A stretch of 64,000 nt of DNA. Origin: Arenibacter sp. 6A1. Its GTDB lineage: Bacteria > Bacteroidota > Bacteroidia > Flavobacteriales > Flavobacteriaceae. Every line of letters begins with the position of its first letter. Positions within the stretch are counted from its first letter, which is position 1. A program made the position numbers and the translations under genes. The DNA lies in assembly GCF_012272855.1 (NCBI RefSeq), contig NZ_JAAXCQ010000013.1:1-64000 (forward strand), read 5' to 3'. The notes below the pieces were generated by a model, which was given only the letters and a program-made list of their open reading frames with translations, had not been told where the DNA came from and ran no database searches. Below are positions 52,904 through 60,920 of this stretch, one piece after another.

Positions 52904-54631
52904 ATGAAAAATAATATTTATATTAAAATAATGGCTCTAATGCTGTTTGTAGTGTTAGGAAGTTGCGATCAGGACGATACTACTGTTCAGTTGAAAATAC
53001 CAGATGGAATTACAGAAGTGGTTTCTATTTATCATGATAATCCTAAAACAGGATTACCTTATACAGGAGCAGAACTTGCTGCACTTAGATATGACCCTGG
53101 AAGTATTGAAGAATATTATGAAGACCACCCTGTAGTATTTGGTTTTGCTAGTTCTAAATTACCAATGCGTGTTGAGTTTTTTGATGTTAATGGCGATTTA
53201 ATTACAACGTATGCGGGAGCAGATTTAGAATTAATTGATGGTGAGTATAGAACACCAGAATATTCAACTACAATTCCAGATCTTGGTGTTGACCTTTTTA
53301 GCGTCACAAGTTTTTCATATAAAGCGTATTATGATAATAAAGACAAGGATTTTGAAGGCATTACGGTTTTAAATAAAAGGTTTTCAATAAAGCACACTAA
53401 GTTTATTGACCCAAACTCCTTTATCGATACGTTTGTATATCTACAAAAAAGTTCAGGAGAGACTGTTCCATTAAGACTTGCTACCGAAGACGTTACATCA
53501 AGAGTTAAAGATGTTGCATACCAGCATATCGTTGAGTTTAATGGATCTTCAAATCAAGTTGAAGTTGAGGATGATTTGGGCGATATAGAATTTATAAAAA
53601 ACAGTAATTTCTCTGTAGGTTTTTGGGTAAATACCACATCTACAGGTGATGACCCAGTTATTGTGGGTAATAAGGACTGGGGAAGCGGAAGTAATGCTGG
53701 TTTTCTTTTTGCCCTTACAGGTGGTACAATAAGAATGAATGCTGGAGATAGTACTAATCGGATAGATATTAATGGACCAGCTATAAATGATGGTGAATGG
53801 CATTATTTAGCATGTACTTTTGATACGGCTGGAGATGCAATATTATATTCCGATGGTGTTGAGGTAGATCGTGCTAGTATCGCTGGTTTTGGAAATATGA
53901 CACATGATTATCCAATACGAATTGCGCAAGATGGAACAGGATCATATGGACTTTGGTATGAAGGTAAAGTTGGGCAAGTTTTAATACATGACTGGGTTTT
54001 AACTCCAGATGAGGTCGCAAGTTTATCTTCTAAAGATACAGGTGTTTACTTAAGAACTGATGTTGAAAGTGTTGTAAACTTACCAGTAACTAACCATGGT
54101 GATGCTCCTAAAGCAATAAACGACGGTAGAATTACTTACGATTTTCAAGGTGGTACTTATGTAGAAATATTAGATGACCTAGCGTTTAGAGGTGAGGAAG
54201 ACTATTCTTTTACTTTCTGGACTAACTATTCAAGTATGGCTAGTGACCCTTGCTTTATGGGAGATAAAGATTGGGGAAGTGGAGTAAATGTAGGTTTCTG
54301 TATTTATTACGGTGGTGGAAATATCCGATTTAACTCTGCTGGAGATGGTGGAGGTAGAGTAGATAACCAATCAGCTGATTATAGTGATGGCCAATGGCAT
54401 AAAGTAGTATGTGTAGTGAATAGAACAGAAGGAACGCAATCTCTATATGTAGATGGTGTTTTAGGGGAGACTCTTGATATTTCTACACAAGGTAATAGAA
54501 ATAGTGGAATGCCTTGGAACATCGGTAATGAAGGTACTGGTAGTTATAATAATTTTATAGGTAAAATTGCTGAAACCGTTATTTATAACTATGCATTATC
54601 GCCAGAACAAGTAGATGCACTATTTAATTAG
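52904..54631 (+). CDS. Surface lipoprotein with two LamG (concanavalin-like) domains
   Basis: The ATG at 52904 (MKNNIYIKIMALMLFVVLGS, lipobox LGSC) is preferred over the in-frame ATG at 52874, which overlaps susD. The product is 575 residues. After a beta-sandwich-like N-terminal domain of about 170 residues, two related LamG domains follow, each with FW.N, a GDKDWGSG-type motif (VGNKDWGSGSNAGF and MGDKDWGSGVNVGF), a DGEWHYLACTFD / DGQWHKVVCVVN strand and YSDGV/YVDGV. The duplication is internal. Likely an SGBP-type glycan-binding protein of the SusCD complex. A strong terminator follows at 54665. Confidence 0.85.
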   Translation: MKNNIYIKIMALMLFVVLGSCDQDDTTVQLKIPDGITEVVSIYHDNPKTGLPYTGAELAALRYDPGSIEEYYEDHPVVFGFASSKLPMRVEFFDVNGDLITTYAGADLELIDGEYRTPEYSTTIPDLGVDLFSVTSFSYKAYYDNKDKDFEGITVLNKRFSIKHTKFIDPNSFIDTFVYLQKSSGETVPLRLATEDVTSRVKDVAYQHIVEFNGSSNQVEVEDDLGDIEFIKNSNFSVGFWVNTTSTGDDPVIVGNKDWGSGSNAGFLFALTGGTIRMNAGDSTNRIDINGPAINDGEWHYLACTFDTAGDAILYSDGVEVDRASIAGFGNMTHDYPIRIAQDGTGSYGLWYEGKVGQVLIHDWVLTPDEVASLSSKDTGVYLRTDVESVVNLPVTNHGDAPKAINDGRITYDFQGGTYVEILDDLAFRGEEDYSFTFWTNYSSMASDPCFMGDKDWGSGVNVGFCIYYGGGNIRFNSAGDGGGRVDNQSADYSDGQWHKVVCVVNRTEGTQSLYVDGVLGETLDISTQGNRNSGMPWNIGNEGTGSYNNFIGKIAETVIYNYALSPEQVDALFN

Positions 54632-54664
54632 TAAATAAGGTTTGAATAAATTTTAACTTAATTT

Positions 54665-54706
54665 AAGAAAGTGGTTTTTAGAAATAACAACCACTTTCTT
54701 TTTTTA
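54665..54706 (+). terminator. Intrinsic terminator after the locus-2 susCD operon
   Basis: A perfect 12-base stem, AAGAAAGTGGTT (54665-54676) with AACCACTTTCTT (54689-54700), around a 12-base loop and followed at once by a T-rich tail (TTTTTATATAA). It closes the fecR-susC-susD-LamG transcript. Confidence 0.85.
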
Positions 54707-54798
54707 TATAATTGTCTCTAAACAATGTAAACGATTAAACCAATTATAGTAACATCTAGTATTATTACTAGTATAAATGAAATATAAATTATAAAAAA

Positions 54799-55245
54799 AT
54801 GAAAAATCATCACACGATTTTTATTATTCTATTAATGCTTTTATCATGCAGTAAAAATGAAGCTCATACCCCAGATACAAATCCTAATCCAGACAAGGGA
54901 GAACCTCCCATTTTGGAGACTAAGACTAAAGTTCTATTAATTGGCTTTGATGGTATTCGAGCAGGTGTTTTTCAACTTTTAATAAAAATAGGGAAGTTAC
55001 CTAACATGGAAAAATTGATAAATAAAGGAGTCTATTTTCCTAAAGTTACAACGTCCGGTTTAACTGGAAGTTGGGGAGGTTGGTCTGATATATTAAGAGG
55101 AGTGCATTGGGGGCAAAATGTAGACCCAGATCCAAATATTACTGAATTTATTGCTTATCCCGATTTGTTTTCAAGATTAGAAGCCTATGACAATAACCTA
55201 AATACACTATCATTTATTACTTGGAGTATTATAATCTGTACTTGA
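54799..55245 (+). pseudogene. Truncated type I phosphodiesterase/alkaline-phosphatase-superfamily lipoprotein
   Basis: Starts as a normal lipoprotein (LLMLLSCSKN lipobox) and as the phosphodiesterase fold: LLIGFDGIRAGVFQ with the first metal Asp, LPNMEKLINKGVYFPKV, and the nucleophile region TSGLTGSWGGWSDILRG. It stops after 148 residues with SFITWSIIICT, while family members, including the relative encoded at 59971-60915, continue for about 150 more residues with the DxxGH and SDHGG metal motifs. The break lies next to an IS110-family element, so insertion and deletion probably destroyed it. No continuation is seen after the element. Confidence 0.8.
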
Positions 55246-55535
55246 AACATATAAAATAAATCTTTTTATAAAAGGGCCTTAAATACATCGTAAACATAAG
55301 TCTACTTTATTTTCATATGTGTTTTATTTGATTTTTTGTCATTAGAGGCCAAAGCAATTCCTTGGAACAAATTGCTCCGTTATAGAATTTTCACAAATTG
55401 GATTGTGCTTTATGCCAGTGTTTTTATAGGTTAATTCTATCTTTTTAGCGATACGTGATTTATAAAAGTAAAAAGGATAAGAAAATTGTAAATTTTCATA
55501 TTCGTGCTTCCAAAGGGTATCGCAACCCTTTTTTG

Positions 55536-55547
55536 CGACAAGTGTTT
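55536..55547 (+). repeat. 12-base direct repeat CGACAAGTGTTT, left copy
   Basis: Identical to 56866-56877 in the same orientation, 1330 bases apart, with one copy on each side of the transposase gene. The distance fits IS110-family size. It could be related to element ends or be coincidence. Confidence 0.4.
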
Positions 55548-55596
55548 GTGCTTATCCAGTTATCGACTCAATTTCATACACAGGTTTGATATCCTA

Positions 55597-55615
55597 GTAA
55601 AAAAAACGAGCACTA
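55597..55615 (+). repeat. 19-base inverted repeat, copy outside the transposase
   Basis: GTAAAAAAAACGAGCACTA reads on the plus strand here and on the minus strand at 55940-55958, exactly across the first frameshift point of the transposase gene. The match is perfect over 19 bases and stops on both sides. Confidence 0.75.
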
Positions 55616-55623
55616 TGTTATCT

Positions 55624-56862
55624 TTAGGCCACAGGGGTCAACCTTACGTTAAACCCTAGTTTTCTCAAGTGACCCACTGTTTTTTGAACTTCTTTTTGTT
55701 TGCGCTTTTGGTCAGCTTTCGCGATCTGCAACAATGGCTCTTTATAGGCCTCTTATTCTTAAGAATAAAATACGTTGCTACGATGATCTTATGGCTGACC
55801 GCCATTAAGGCTTTTTTACTGCCTTTTCGAACCAGTAGCTTTTGGTAAAACCGCTTTAGGTAGCCCTGTTTCCGACGGGTAGCTCCCCAGTCCGCTTCCA
55901 CTAATGCGGATTGGAGGTGCTTGTTCCCGTGGATGACCCTAGTGCTCGTTTTTTTTACCTGCGCTCTCATTACTTCCAGGGCTTACCCCGGACCAACTTG
56001 CCAAATGGTGCTGGTTGGGAAAACGTTCCATATCCACACCGATCTCACTGACTATGGTCAAGGCCGTGTCTTTTCCCACCCCGTCTATGGTCTGCAATAA
56101 ATCCAGCTCCAACTGGTACTGGGCAGCGATCAAATCTATTTGCCTGTCCAGTTTAGTGATAAGTTTCTCATTCTCTGCTATGGTCTCGCGGATCATCTTT
56201 AGCATAAACCGGTGATGGGGCGTGATACGTCCGGTCAATGCCTCGGCCATTTCCTCTCGAGGGGTCTTTACACGGCCGTGCACGTGGGTCAACAAGTGGG
56301 CAACATCCTCCTTGCCTTCAATGATATCATCGATAATCTTAGAGGCACTTACTCCTTTTACATCACTTACCACACTGCTCAATTTGATATTGCAATCCTC
56401 TAGGACTTTTATAATACGATTGGTCTCAGAGGCCACAAACTGGACCTTTTTCTTTTTATAGCGCATCAAATCCCGTAATTCCCGGATCTCTTTGGGAGGT
56501 ATGAAGCTACCTTTCAATAACCCGCTCAACAAGAGTTTGCTAAGCCAAGCACTGTCTTTCTTATCCGTCTTGTGCCCAGGGACGTTCTTGACATGCCGGG
56601 CATTGACCAGGATAATCTCAAAATATTCCTCCGGAATATTAAAAACCGGTTTCCAATAGATCCCGGTACTTTCCATGGCAACATGGGATACTCCCTCTTC
56701 CCTGCACCAATCACGTAACTCTGTCAAAGAACTTGTATAGGCAGTAAACTGCCGGGTCTCAAAATCTTTGCTGCTCCTTCTAATGGTAGCAACAATAACA
56801 TCCTTGTGAACATCTATTCCGCATCCCACGGAAATAAGTTGCTCAAAGTCAATTGCTTTCAT
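55624..56862 (-). pseudogene. IS110-family transposase with two frameshifts
   Basis: Start at the ATG 56862 (MKAIDFEQLISVGCGIDVHK). The N-terminal DEDD/RuvC-like domain has GIDVHKD, HVAMESTGIYWKPV, and VPGHKTDKKDSAWLSKLLLS. The C-terminal Tnp20 part has LLQTIDGVGKDTALTIVSEI and ASWSGVSPGSNESAG with the catalytic Ser region. At about 55950 a run of eight A residues shifts the frame (seven would be in frame). Translation then continues as STRVIHGNKHLQSALVEADW. A second shift at about 55745 (one base lost) hides the tail KEPLLQIAKADQKRKQ up to the original stop at 55624. Probably inactive unless the A run allows slippage. Confidence 0.8.
55940..55958 (-). repeat. 19-base inverted repeat, copy inside the transposase at the frameshift
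   Basis: Minus-strand copy of the sequence at 55597-55615, spanning the eight-A run that breaks the transposase frame. The coincidence suggests that the shift and the outside copy arose in one event, such as template switching. Confidence 0.7.
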
Positions 56863-57172
56863 ATTCGACAAGTGTTTAATTCCTAACCTAAATTTAAGAA
56901 AAAAACTCATCGGTGTTTGCGTGTGTTAAATCATGGGTATTTCATAGAATTTATCTGATTTTTCCAATTTTGTTTTGAATGGGAGGGGTGAAGTTAAAAT
57001 GAAGTGAGTAAGCCTAGTTGTTTAAGCCATATATAACATTAGTAATATTTATACCTTGTACTTTTCTTGACATTACGAAAATTAATACTGGTAATGTTAT
57101 TATACCCAAAGGGTAATAACACTAATAATAAAAACCTAATTGATTTTTTTAAAATATCCTAAAATTCATATA
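56863..57172. other. Non-coding stretch upstream of the transposase; possible bridge-RNA end of the IS
   Basis: About 310 bases. The part next to the transposase start (to about 57000) may be the non-coding end of the IS110-type element, where a bridge RNA could be encoded; no structure was firmly drawn by hand. The rest is AT-rich and leads into an ECF-type site at 57173. Confidence 0.35.
56866..56877 (+). repeat. 12-base direct repeat CGACAAGTGTTT, right copy
   Basis: Right partner of the repeat at 55536-55547, starting just 4 bases upstream of the transposase start codon (transposase on the minus strand). Confidence 0.4.
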
Positions 57173-57197
57173 GGGTTATTTTCCTTTAACTCGTACC
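57173..57197 (+). promoter_or_regulatory. ECF-type promoter-like site upstream of the phosphoesterase operon
   Basis: GGGTT (57173-57177), 14 bases, CGTACC (57192-57197). The surrounding bases AAAATTCATATAGGGT are the same as at the GH123-like gene's site. It lies 300 bases before the first gene of the operon, so the transcript would have a long leader containing the hairpin at 57318. Confidence 0.65.
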
Positions 57198-57317
57198 TAT
57201 TGTAGGAGAGAAGTATATGGCTATTTAGTATGGTTAATATATGCTAGCGTAGTCTACCGGTTTAGAAAGTAGAATTTAATATAAGAAAGTAATTAGTTGG
57301 TTCAGTTAGTTTAATTT

Positions 57318-57358
57318 AAAAGTCCGCTTCCCCATTGTGGGTGAAGATGGACTTTTTT
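57318..57358 (+). terminator. Strong hairpin with T tract in the leader of the phosphoesterase operon
   Basis: AAAAGTCC (57318-57325) pairs with GGACTTTT (57349-57356) and the inner CTTCcCC/GGtGAAG extends the stem around loop ATTGTG; six T residues end the structure. Lying between the ECF-type site and the first gene, it could end a ~150-base leader RNA (attenuation or a small RNA) or be a leftover terminator of a lost upstream gene. Confidence 0.7.
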
Positions 57359-57496
57359 CAACCGACAATCAGCATGTTGCGTCCTTTTTCTTTTAGAGCC
57401 GATAATCTATTAGGAGAAAGTATATAATAGACAATAAAAAAAAACAATAATAAATCACAAAATAAAGAATTAAGTAAACTATTTAAAAGAAAATAC

Positions 57497-59974
57497 ATGA
57501 AGATTAAATTGTTGATTGTAAGTATCCTATTTTTAGGTATAAACTTTTTAAGTTACGGCCAATTAAAAGGTAAAGTTTTTTTTGACAACAACGATAATGG
57601 CAAAAAGGAAGTCTCTGAGAAAGGAGTGCAAAATGCAGTGATTTCTGATGGCTATCACGTAGTACGGACCGACAAAAATGGAAATTATCAACTACCGGGA
57701 TGGGAAAAACAACGATTTATAACGATTTATCCAAGTGGCGATTTTAAATCGGAGAAGAGGTTTATTCCCATTACAGGTAAATCAAAATCATATGATTTTC
57801 TAGTTGAGCCTAAGATAAAGAAAGAAGAGGTGAAATTCGTCCAGATCTCCGATACCGAAACCTATGAATATGGAGATTGGGTAGATAATCTAAAGAAATA
57901 CGTAAAGGTCCATAAACCAGATTTTATTGTGCATACCGGGGATATCTGTTATAGGGCGGGTATGGAATGGCATGCAGATAACTTAACAGAAAAAGATTTA
58001 GGTGTTCCGGTTTATTATTGCCTTGGTAATCATGACTTAGTAAAAGGTGATTATGGGGAGCAGTTTTTTGAGGAAAAATTTGGACCTGCTTGGTACGCCT
58101 TTGAGGAGGGCAACACTTTATTTGTCATTACCCCTATGATGGGTGGTGACTTTCCCCCTGGCTTTAATCATGAGGATATTGGCGGTTGGCTTCAAAATTT
58201 AATGAAGGCTTACGATAAAAATCAGCCTAAAATGTTTTTTAACCATGATCTGTTGACGGACGGTGATAGTTTTGTTTTTAAGAAGAACAAGAGGGAATCC
58301 ATAGTTCTGGACGATTACAATTTAAAAGCGTGGTTATATGGGCATTGGCATATTAATATGGTGAAAACCCACGAAAAATCTGGGGTAGTATCCTATAGTA
58401 CCGCTACTCTGGCCAAGGGGGGAATAGACCACTCGCCGTCAAGTTTTAGAGTAATTGATGTGGATAAAAATGGCAATCCCAAATCCGAGTTGATTTGGAG
58501 TCATCTGGAAAGGGAAATCGAAATTGTAAGTCCACAAAATAATCAGCTAAGATTAAATGAAGATGGGAATATTGAGATATCCGTTAATGTGTACGATAGC
58601 GGATCTGCTATAGATAGTGTCCGATATAGTGTATGGGGCAAGGACGAATTTAACTGGGATAACCTACTTTACAAATCAAAATTTAAGTTGATGACCAAAA
58701 CTTCCGATTGGAATTGGAGGGCAACTTATTCCCCAAACGATGGAAGGGACTTTGAGTTGGTCGTAGATGCCTATTTGCAAAGTGGTGAAGTACTACATAG
58801 AAAGCAAAATTTTAGTATAGATGACAAAAAAGTTAGCGGTACATCTAATGGTGAATGGTTTAATATGGCAGGGAATAAGGAGCATCACCCTGTGGTAGAT
58901 ATAAAGCAGCATGCTCCCTATACCATGGAATGGACGGCTAATGTAGGTAGCAATATCTTTATGAGTTCACCGGTAATTATGGGTAATTACGTATTAACAG
59001 CAGGATTTGATGATAGTAATGCGGAGAACAGCTTTATTGTTTGTTGGGATGCTACCTCTGGCAAGGAACTATGGCGGTATAAGACCAAAAACGGCATCAA
59101 GAATCAGATGGTCATCGCTCAAGAAAAAGTGATAGCTACCGATATGATTGGCCATACCTATGCCATAGATATCGCTTCTGGAGAATTGGCTTGGGAGAAA
59201 GATTTAAAATATAACAGAGCTCCTGGGTTTATTACTGGTTTGGTTACTGACGGGAAAATTGTATACACTGGATTTTCCGAATCACTTTCCGCTTTGGACG
59301 TAGATACTGGAAAAGTTTTATGGCGGAATACTGCTTGGAGTGGAGGGGAGGGTACTACACCCACAATGACCATTGCAGATGATGTGCTTATTGCATCACG
59401 TCATTGGGGTGCTATATATGCCCACAATAGGTTTACGGGAGAATTATTATGGTCCAGAAGTGATGAAGGTCTTCGTTTTAGGGATGGTGTTTTGAGTTAT
59501 AAGGATAAATCTCTTTGGGTTGCCGAACGCGACAAGTTTCATCAACTAGATCTAAAAACAGGGAAAACGGTCCATAGTTTTATAACTGGGATGCAGCATA
59601 CGGGAACTTCGGCGCCTATATTATTGCAAGACAATGCTATCCTCTCCGGGTCTCATCCAGGTATTACCTCGTTCGACTTAAAGACGGGAACCAAAAATTG
59701 GGAGTTTCAAGTAGATCCTGCCTTATTTTATACTCCTTCCTATTTTTCAGATCAGCAACAGAGTGTAGAAACCACGCCTATACTGGTAGGAGAGAACCTG
59801 ATTTTTGGCGCAATGGACGGTAAAATATATGTGGTACGGGCTGATACTGGCCAACTAGTATGGAAAACCTCTTTAGGAGCCCCGGTGATTACCTCGGCGG
59901 CAATTGTCGCAGATGGATTTTTTATATGTGACTTTGCCGGAAATATTTACTTTTTTAAAGCAGACCAAATATGA
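57497..59974 (+). CDS. Secreted metallophosphoesterase fused to a PQQ-like beta-propeller
   Basis: An 825-residue exported protein (LLIVSILFLGINFLSYGQ signal). Residues 20-100 are a beta-sandwich N-domain (GKVFFDNNDNGKKEVSEKGV). A calcineurin-type phosphoesterase follows with ISDTET, HTGDIC, LGNHDL, FNHD and YGHWH metal motifs; the usual first-motif DxH is DTE here. The C-terminal ~350 residues form a PQQ-like propeller (CWDATSGKELWRYKTKNG, YAIDIASGELAWEKDLKYNR, ALDVDTGKVLWRNTAWSGGE, ADTGQLVWKTSLG). The fusion suggests a phosphoesterase with a large binding platform. It leads an operon whose next start overlaps its stop by 4 bases. Confidence 0.85.
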   Translation: MKIKLLIVSILFLGINFLSYGQLKGKVFFDNNDNGKKEVSEKGVQNAVISDGYHVVRTDKNGNYQLPGWEKQRFITIYPSGDFKSEKRFIPITGKSKSYDFLVEPKIKKEEVKFVQISDTETYEYGDWVDNLKKYVKVHKPDFIVHTGDICYRAGMEWHADNLTEKDLGVPVYYCLGNHDLVKGDYGEQFFEEKFGPAWYAFEEGNTLFVITPMMGGDFPPGFNHEDIGGWLQNLMKAYDKNQPKMFFNHDLLTDGDSFVFKKNKRESIVLDDYNLKAWLYGHWHINMVKTHEKSGVVSYSTATLAKGGIDHSPSSFRVIDVDKNGNPKSELIWSHLEREIEIVSPQNNQLRLNEDGNIEISVNVYDSGSAIDSVRYSVWGKDEFNWDNLLYKSKFKLMTKTSDWNWRATYSPNDGRDFELVVDAYLQSGEVLHRKQNFSIDDKKVSGTSNGEWFNMAGNKEHHPVVDIKQHAPYTMEWTANVGSNIFMSSPVIMGNYVLTAGFDDSNAENSFIVCWDATSGKELWRYKTKNGIKNQMVIAQEKVIATDMIGHTYAIDIASGELAWEKDLKYNRAPGFITGLVTDGKIVYTGFSESLSALDVDTGKVLWRNTAWSGGEGTTPTMTIADDVLIASRHWGAIYAHNRFTGELLWSRSDEGLRFRDGVLSYKDKSLWVAERDKFHQLDLKTGKTVHSFITGMQHTGTSAPILLQDNAILSGSHPGITSFDLKTGTKNWEFQVDPALFYTPSYFSDQQQSVETTPILVGENLIFGAMDGKIYVVRADTGQLVWKTSLGAPVITSAAIVADGFFICDFAGNIYFFKADQI

Positions 59975-60915
59975 AAAGAATTTTTAAAAATTTACTAGGC
60001 TTGTTTTTCCTATTACAGGGAATCTCAAATTTTGCTCAAACCAATACCCAACTTAAAAAGGGGCAGAATTCAAAGGAAAAACCCACTACGGTTTTTTTTA
60101 TTGGTGTAGATGGTTTGAGTGTTGACGGACTAACAAAAGCCAACACGCCTACTATGGATATGTTTATAAAAATGGGAGCTAGTTCCCTAAAAGCACGAGG
60201 TGTTATGCCAACTAGTAGTGGTCCAAATTGGGGTTCCATGCTTTTAGGGGCAGGCCCAGAACAGCATGGAATCACTAGTAACGGGTGGCGTGTTAACGAT
60301 TATAGTATTGAAGCTACTATTAAAGATGGGGATGGATTTTTCCCTTCGGTTTTCGATATTATTGAAAAAGAGGATCCAAAAGCTAAACTAGGGGTATTTC
60401 ATGAATGGGGAACCATTAAAGATTTATTCAATAATAAATCATTGCACCATATTGAAAAAACCAGTGATATGGATGAATCCTTGGATAAAGCCTTTGCGTA
60501 TTTTAAAGAGGAACGTCCCAAATTTGTGTTTGTCCATTTAGATGCTGTTGACGGTGCCGGTCATACATTCGGTCACGGTTCAAAGGAGTATTATTATGAG
60601 ATTGAACTTATTGATAAAGCTATAGGAGTCTTTTTTGAAAAACTCCAGGCCTTTAACAAAGAAGAAGGTACTGCTGTAAATATATTGGTAACGTCAGACC
60701 ACGGTGGTGTTGGCACCAGCCACGGTGGTAGTACTATGGAAGAAATAATCATTCCATGGATGTTAATTGGCCCAAATGTGAAAAGAGGGCATACCATTGA
60801 GCAACCGATTAATACCTATGATACGCCTGCAACGATTTTACGGCTGTTGGATGCAGATAAACACATTCCAATACAATGGACAGGAAAACCTGTCCTAGAA
60901 GCTTTTAAAAACTAA
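59971..60915 (+). CDS. Secreted type I phosphodiesterase / alkaline phosphatase superfamily protein
   Basis: A 314-residue exported protein (NLLGLFFLLQGISNFAQ signal). Family landmarks are FFIGVDGLSVDGL (metal Asp), MPTSSGPNWGSMLLGAGPEQ (nucleophile region), HLDAVDGAGHTFGH (second metal site), VTSDHGGVGTSHGG (metal site) and PWMLIGPNVKRG. It resembles nucleotide pyrophosphatase/phosphodiesterase (NPP) enzymes and is the intact relative of the truncated gene at 54799. Its ATG overlaps the preceding stop (ATGA). Likely hydrolyses phosphodiesters in the periplasm or at the surface. Confidence 0.85.
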   Translation: MKRIFKNLLGLFFLLQGISNFAQTNTQLKKGQNSKEKPTTVFFIGVDGLSVDGLTKANTPTMDMFIKMGASSLKARGVMPTSSGPNWGSMLLGAGPEQHGITSNGWRVNDYSIEATIKDGDGFFPSVFDIIEKEDPKAKLGVFHEWGTIKDLFNNKSLHHIEKTSDMDESLDKAFAYFKEERPKFVFVHLDAVDGAGHTFGHGSKEYYYEIELIDKAIGVFFEKLQAFNKEEGTAVNILVTSDHGGVGTSHGGSTMEEIIIPWMLIGPNVKRGHTIEQPINTYDTPATILRLLDADKHIPIQWTGKPVLEAFKN

Positions 60916-60920
60916 AACTC

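Larger units (their letters stand above)
55246..55623. other. Non-coding DNA between the truncated phosphodiesterase and the IS110 transposase tail
   Basis: About 380 bases, presumably the 3' end region of the IS110-type element plus whatever followed the broken gene. It contains one copy of the 12-base direct repeat and one copy of a 19-base sequence repeated inversely inside the transposase gene. No open frame. Confidence 0.4.
55230..57000 (-). mobile_element. IS110-family insertion sequence, degenerate; ends approximate
   Basis: Contains a frameshifted IS110-type transposase on the minus strand (about 56862 to 55624) with non-coding DNA on both sides. IS110 elements lack clear terminal inverted repeats, and members of this family carry a structured bridge RNA in a non-coding end, here expected upstream of the transposase (about 56863-57000) or downstream. 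The left edge is set by loss of phosphodiesterase homology near 55230; the right edge is a guess. A 12-base direct repeat CGACAAGTGTTT (55536-55547 and 56866-56877) flanks the gene. Confidence 0.65.

Noticed and set aside
56015-56461. Plus-strand frames inside the transposase gene
   Set aside because: They are antisense shadows of the IS110-type transposase.
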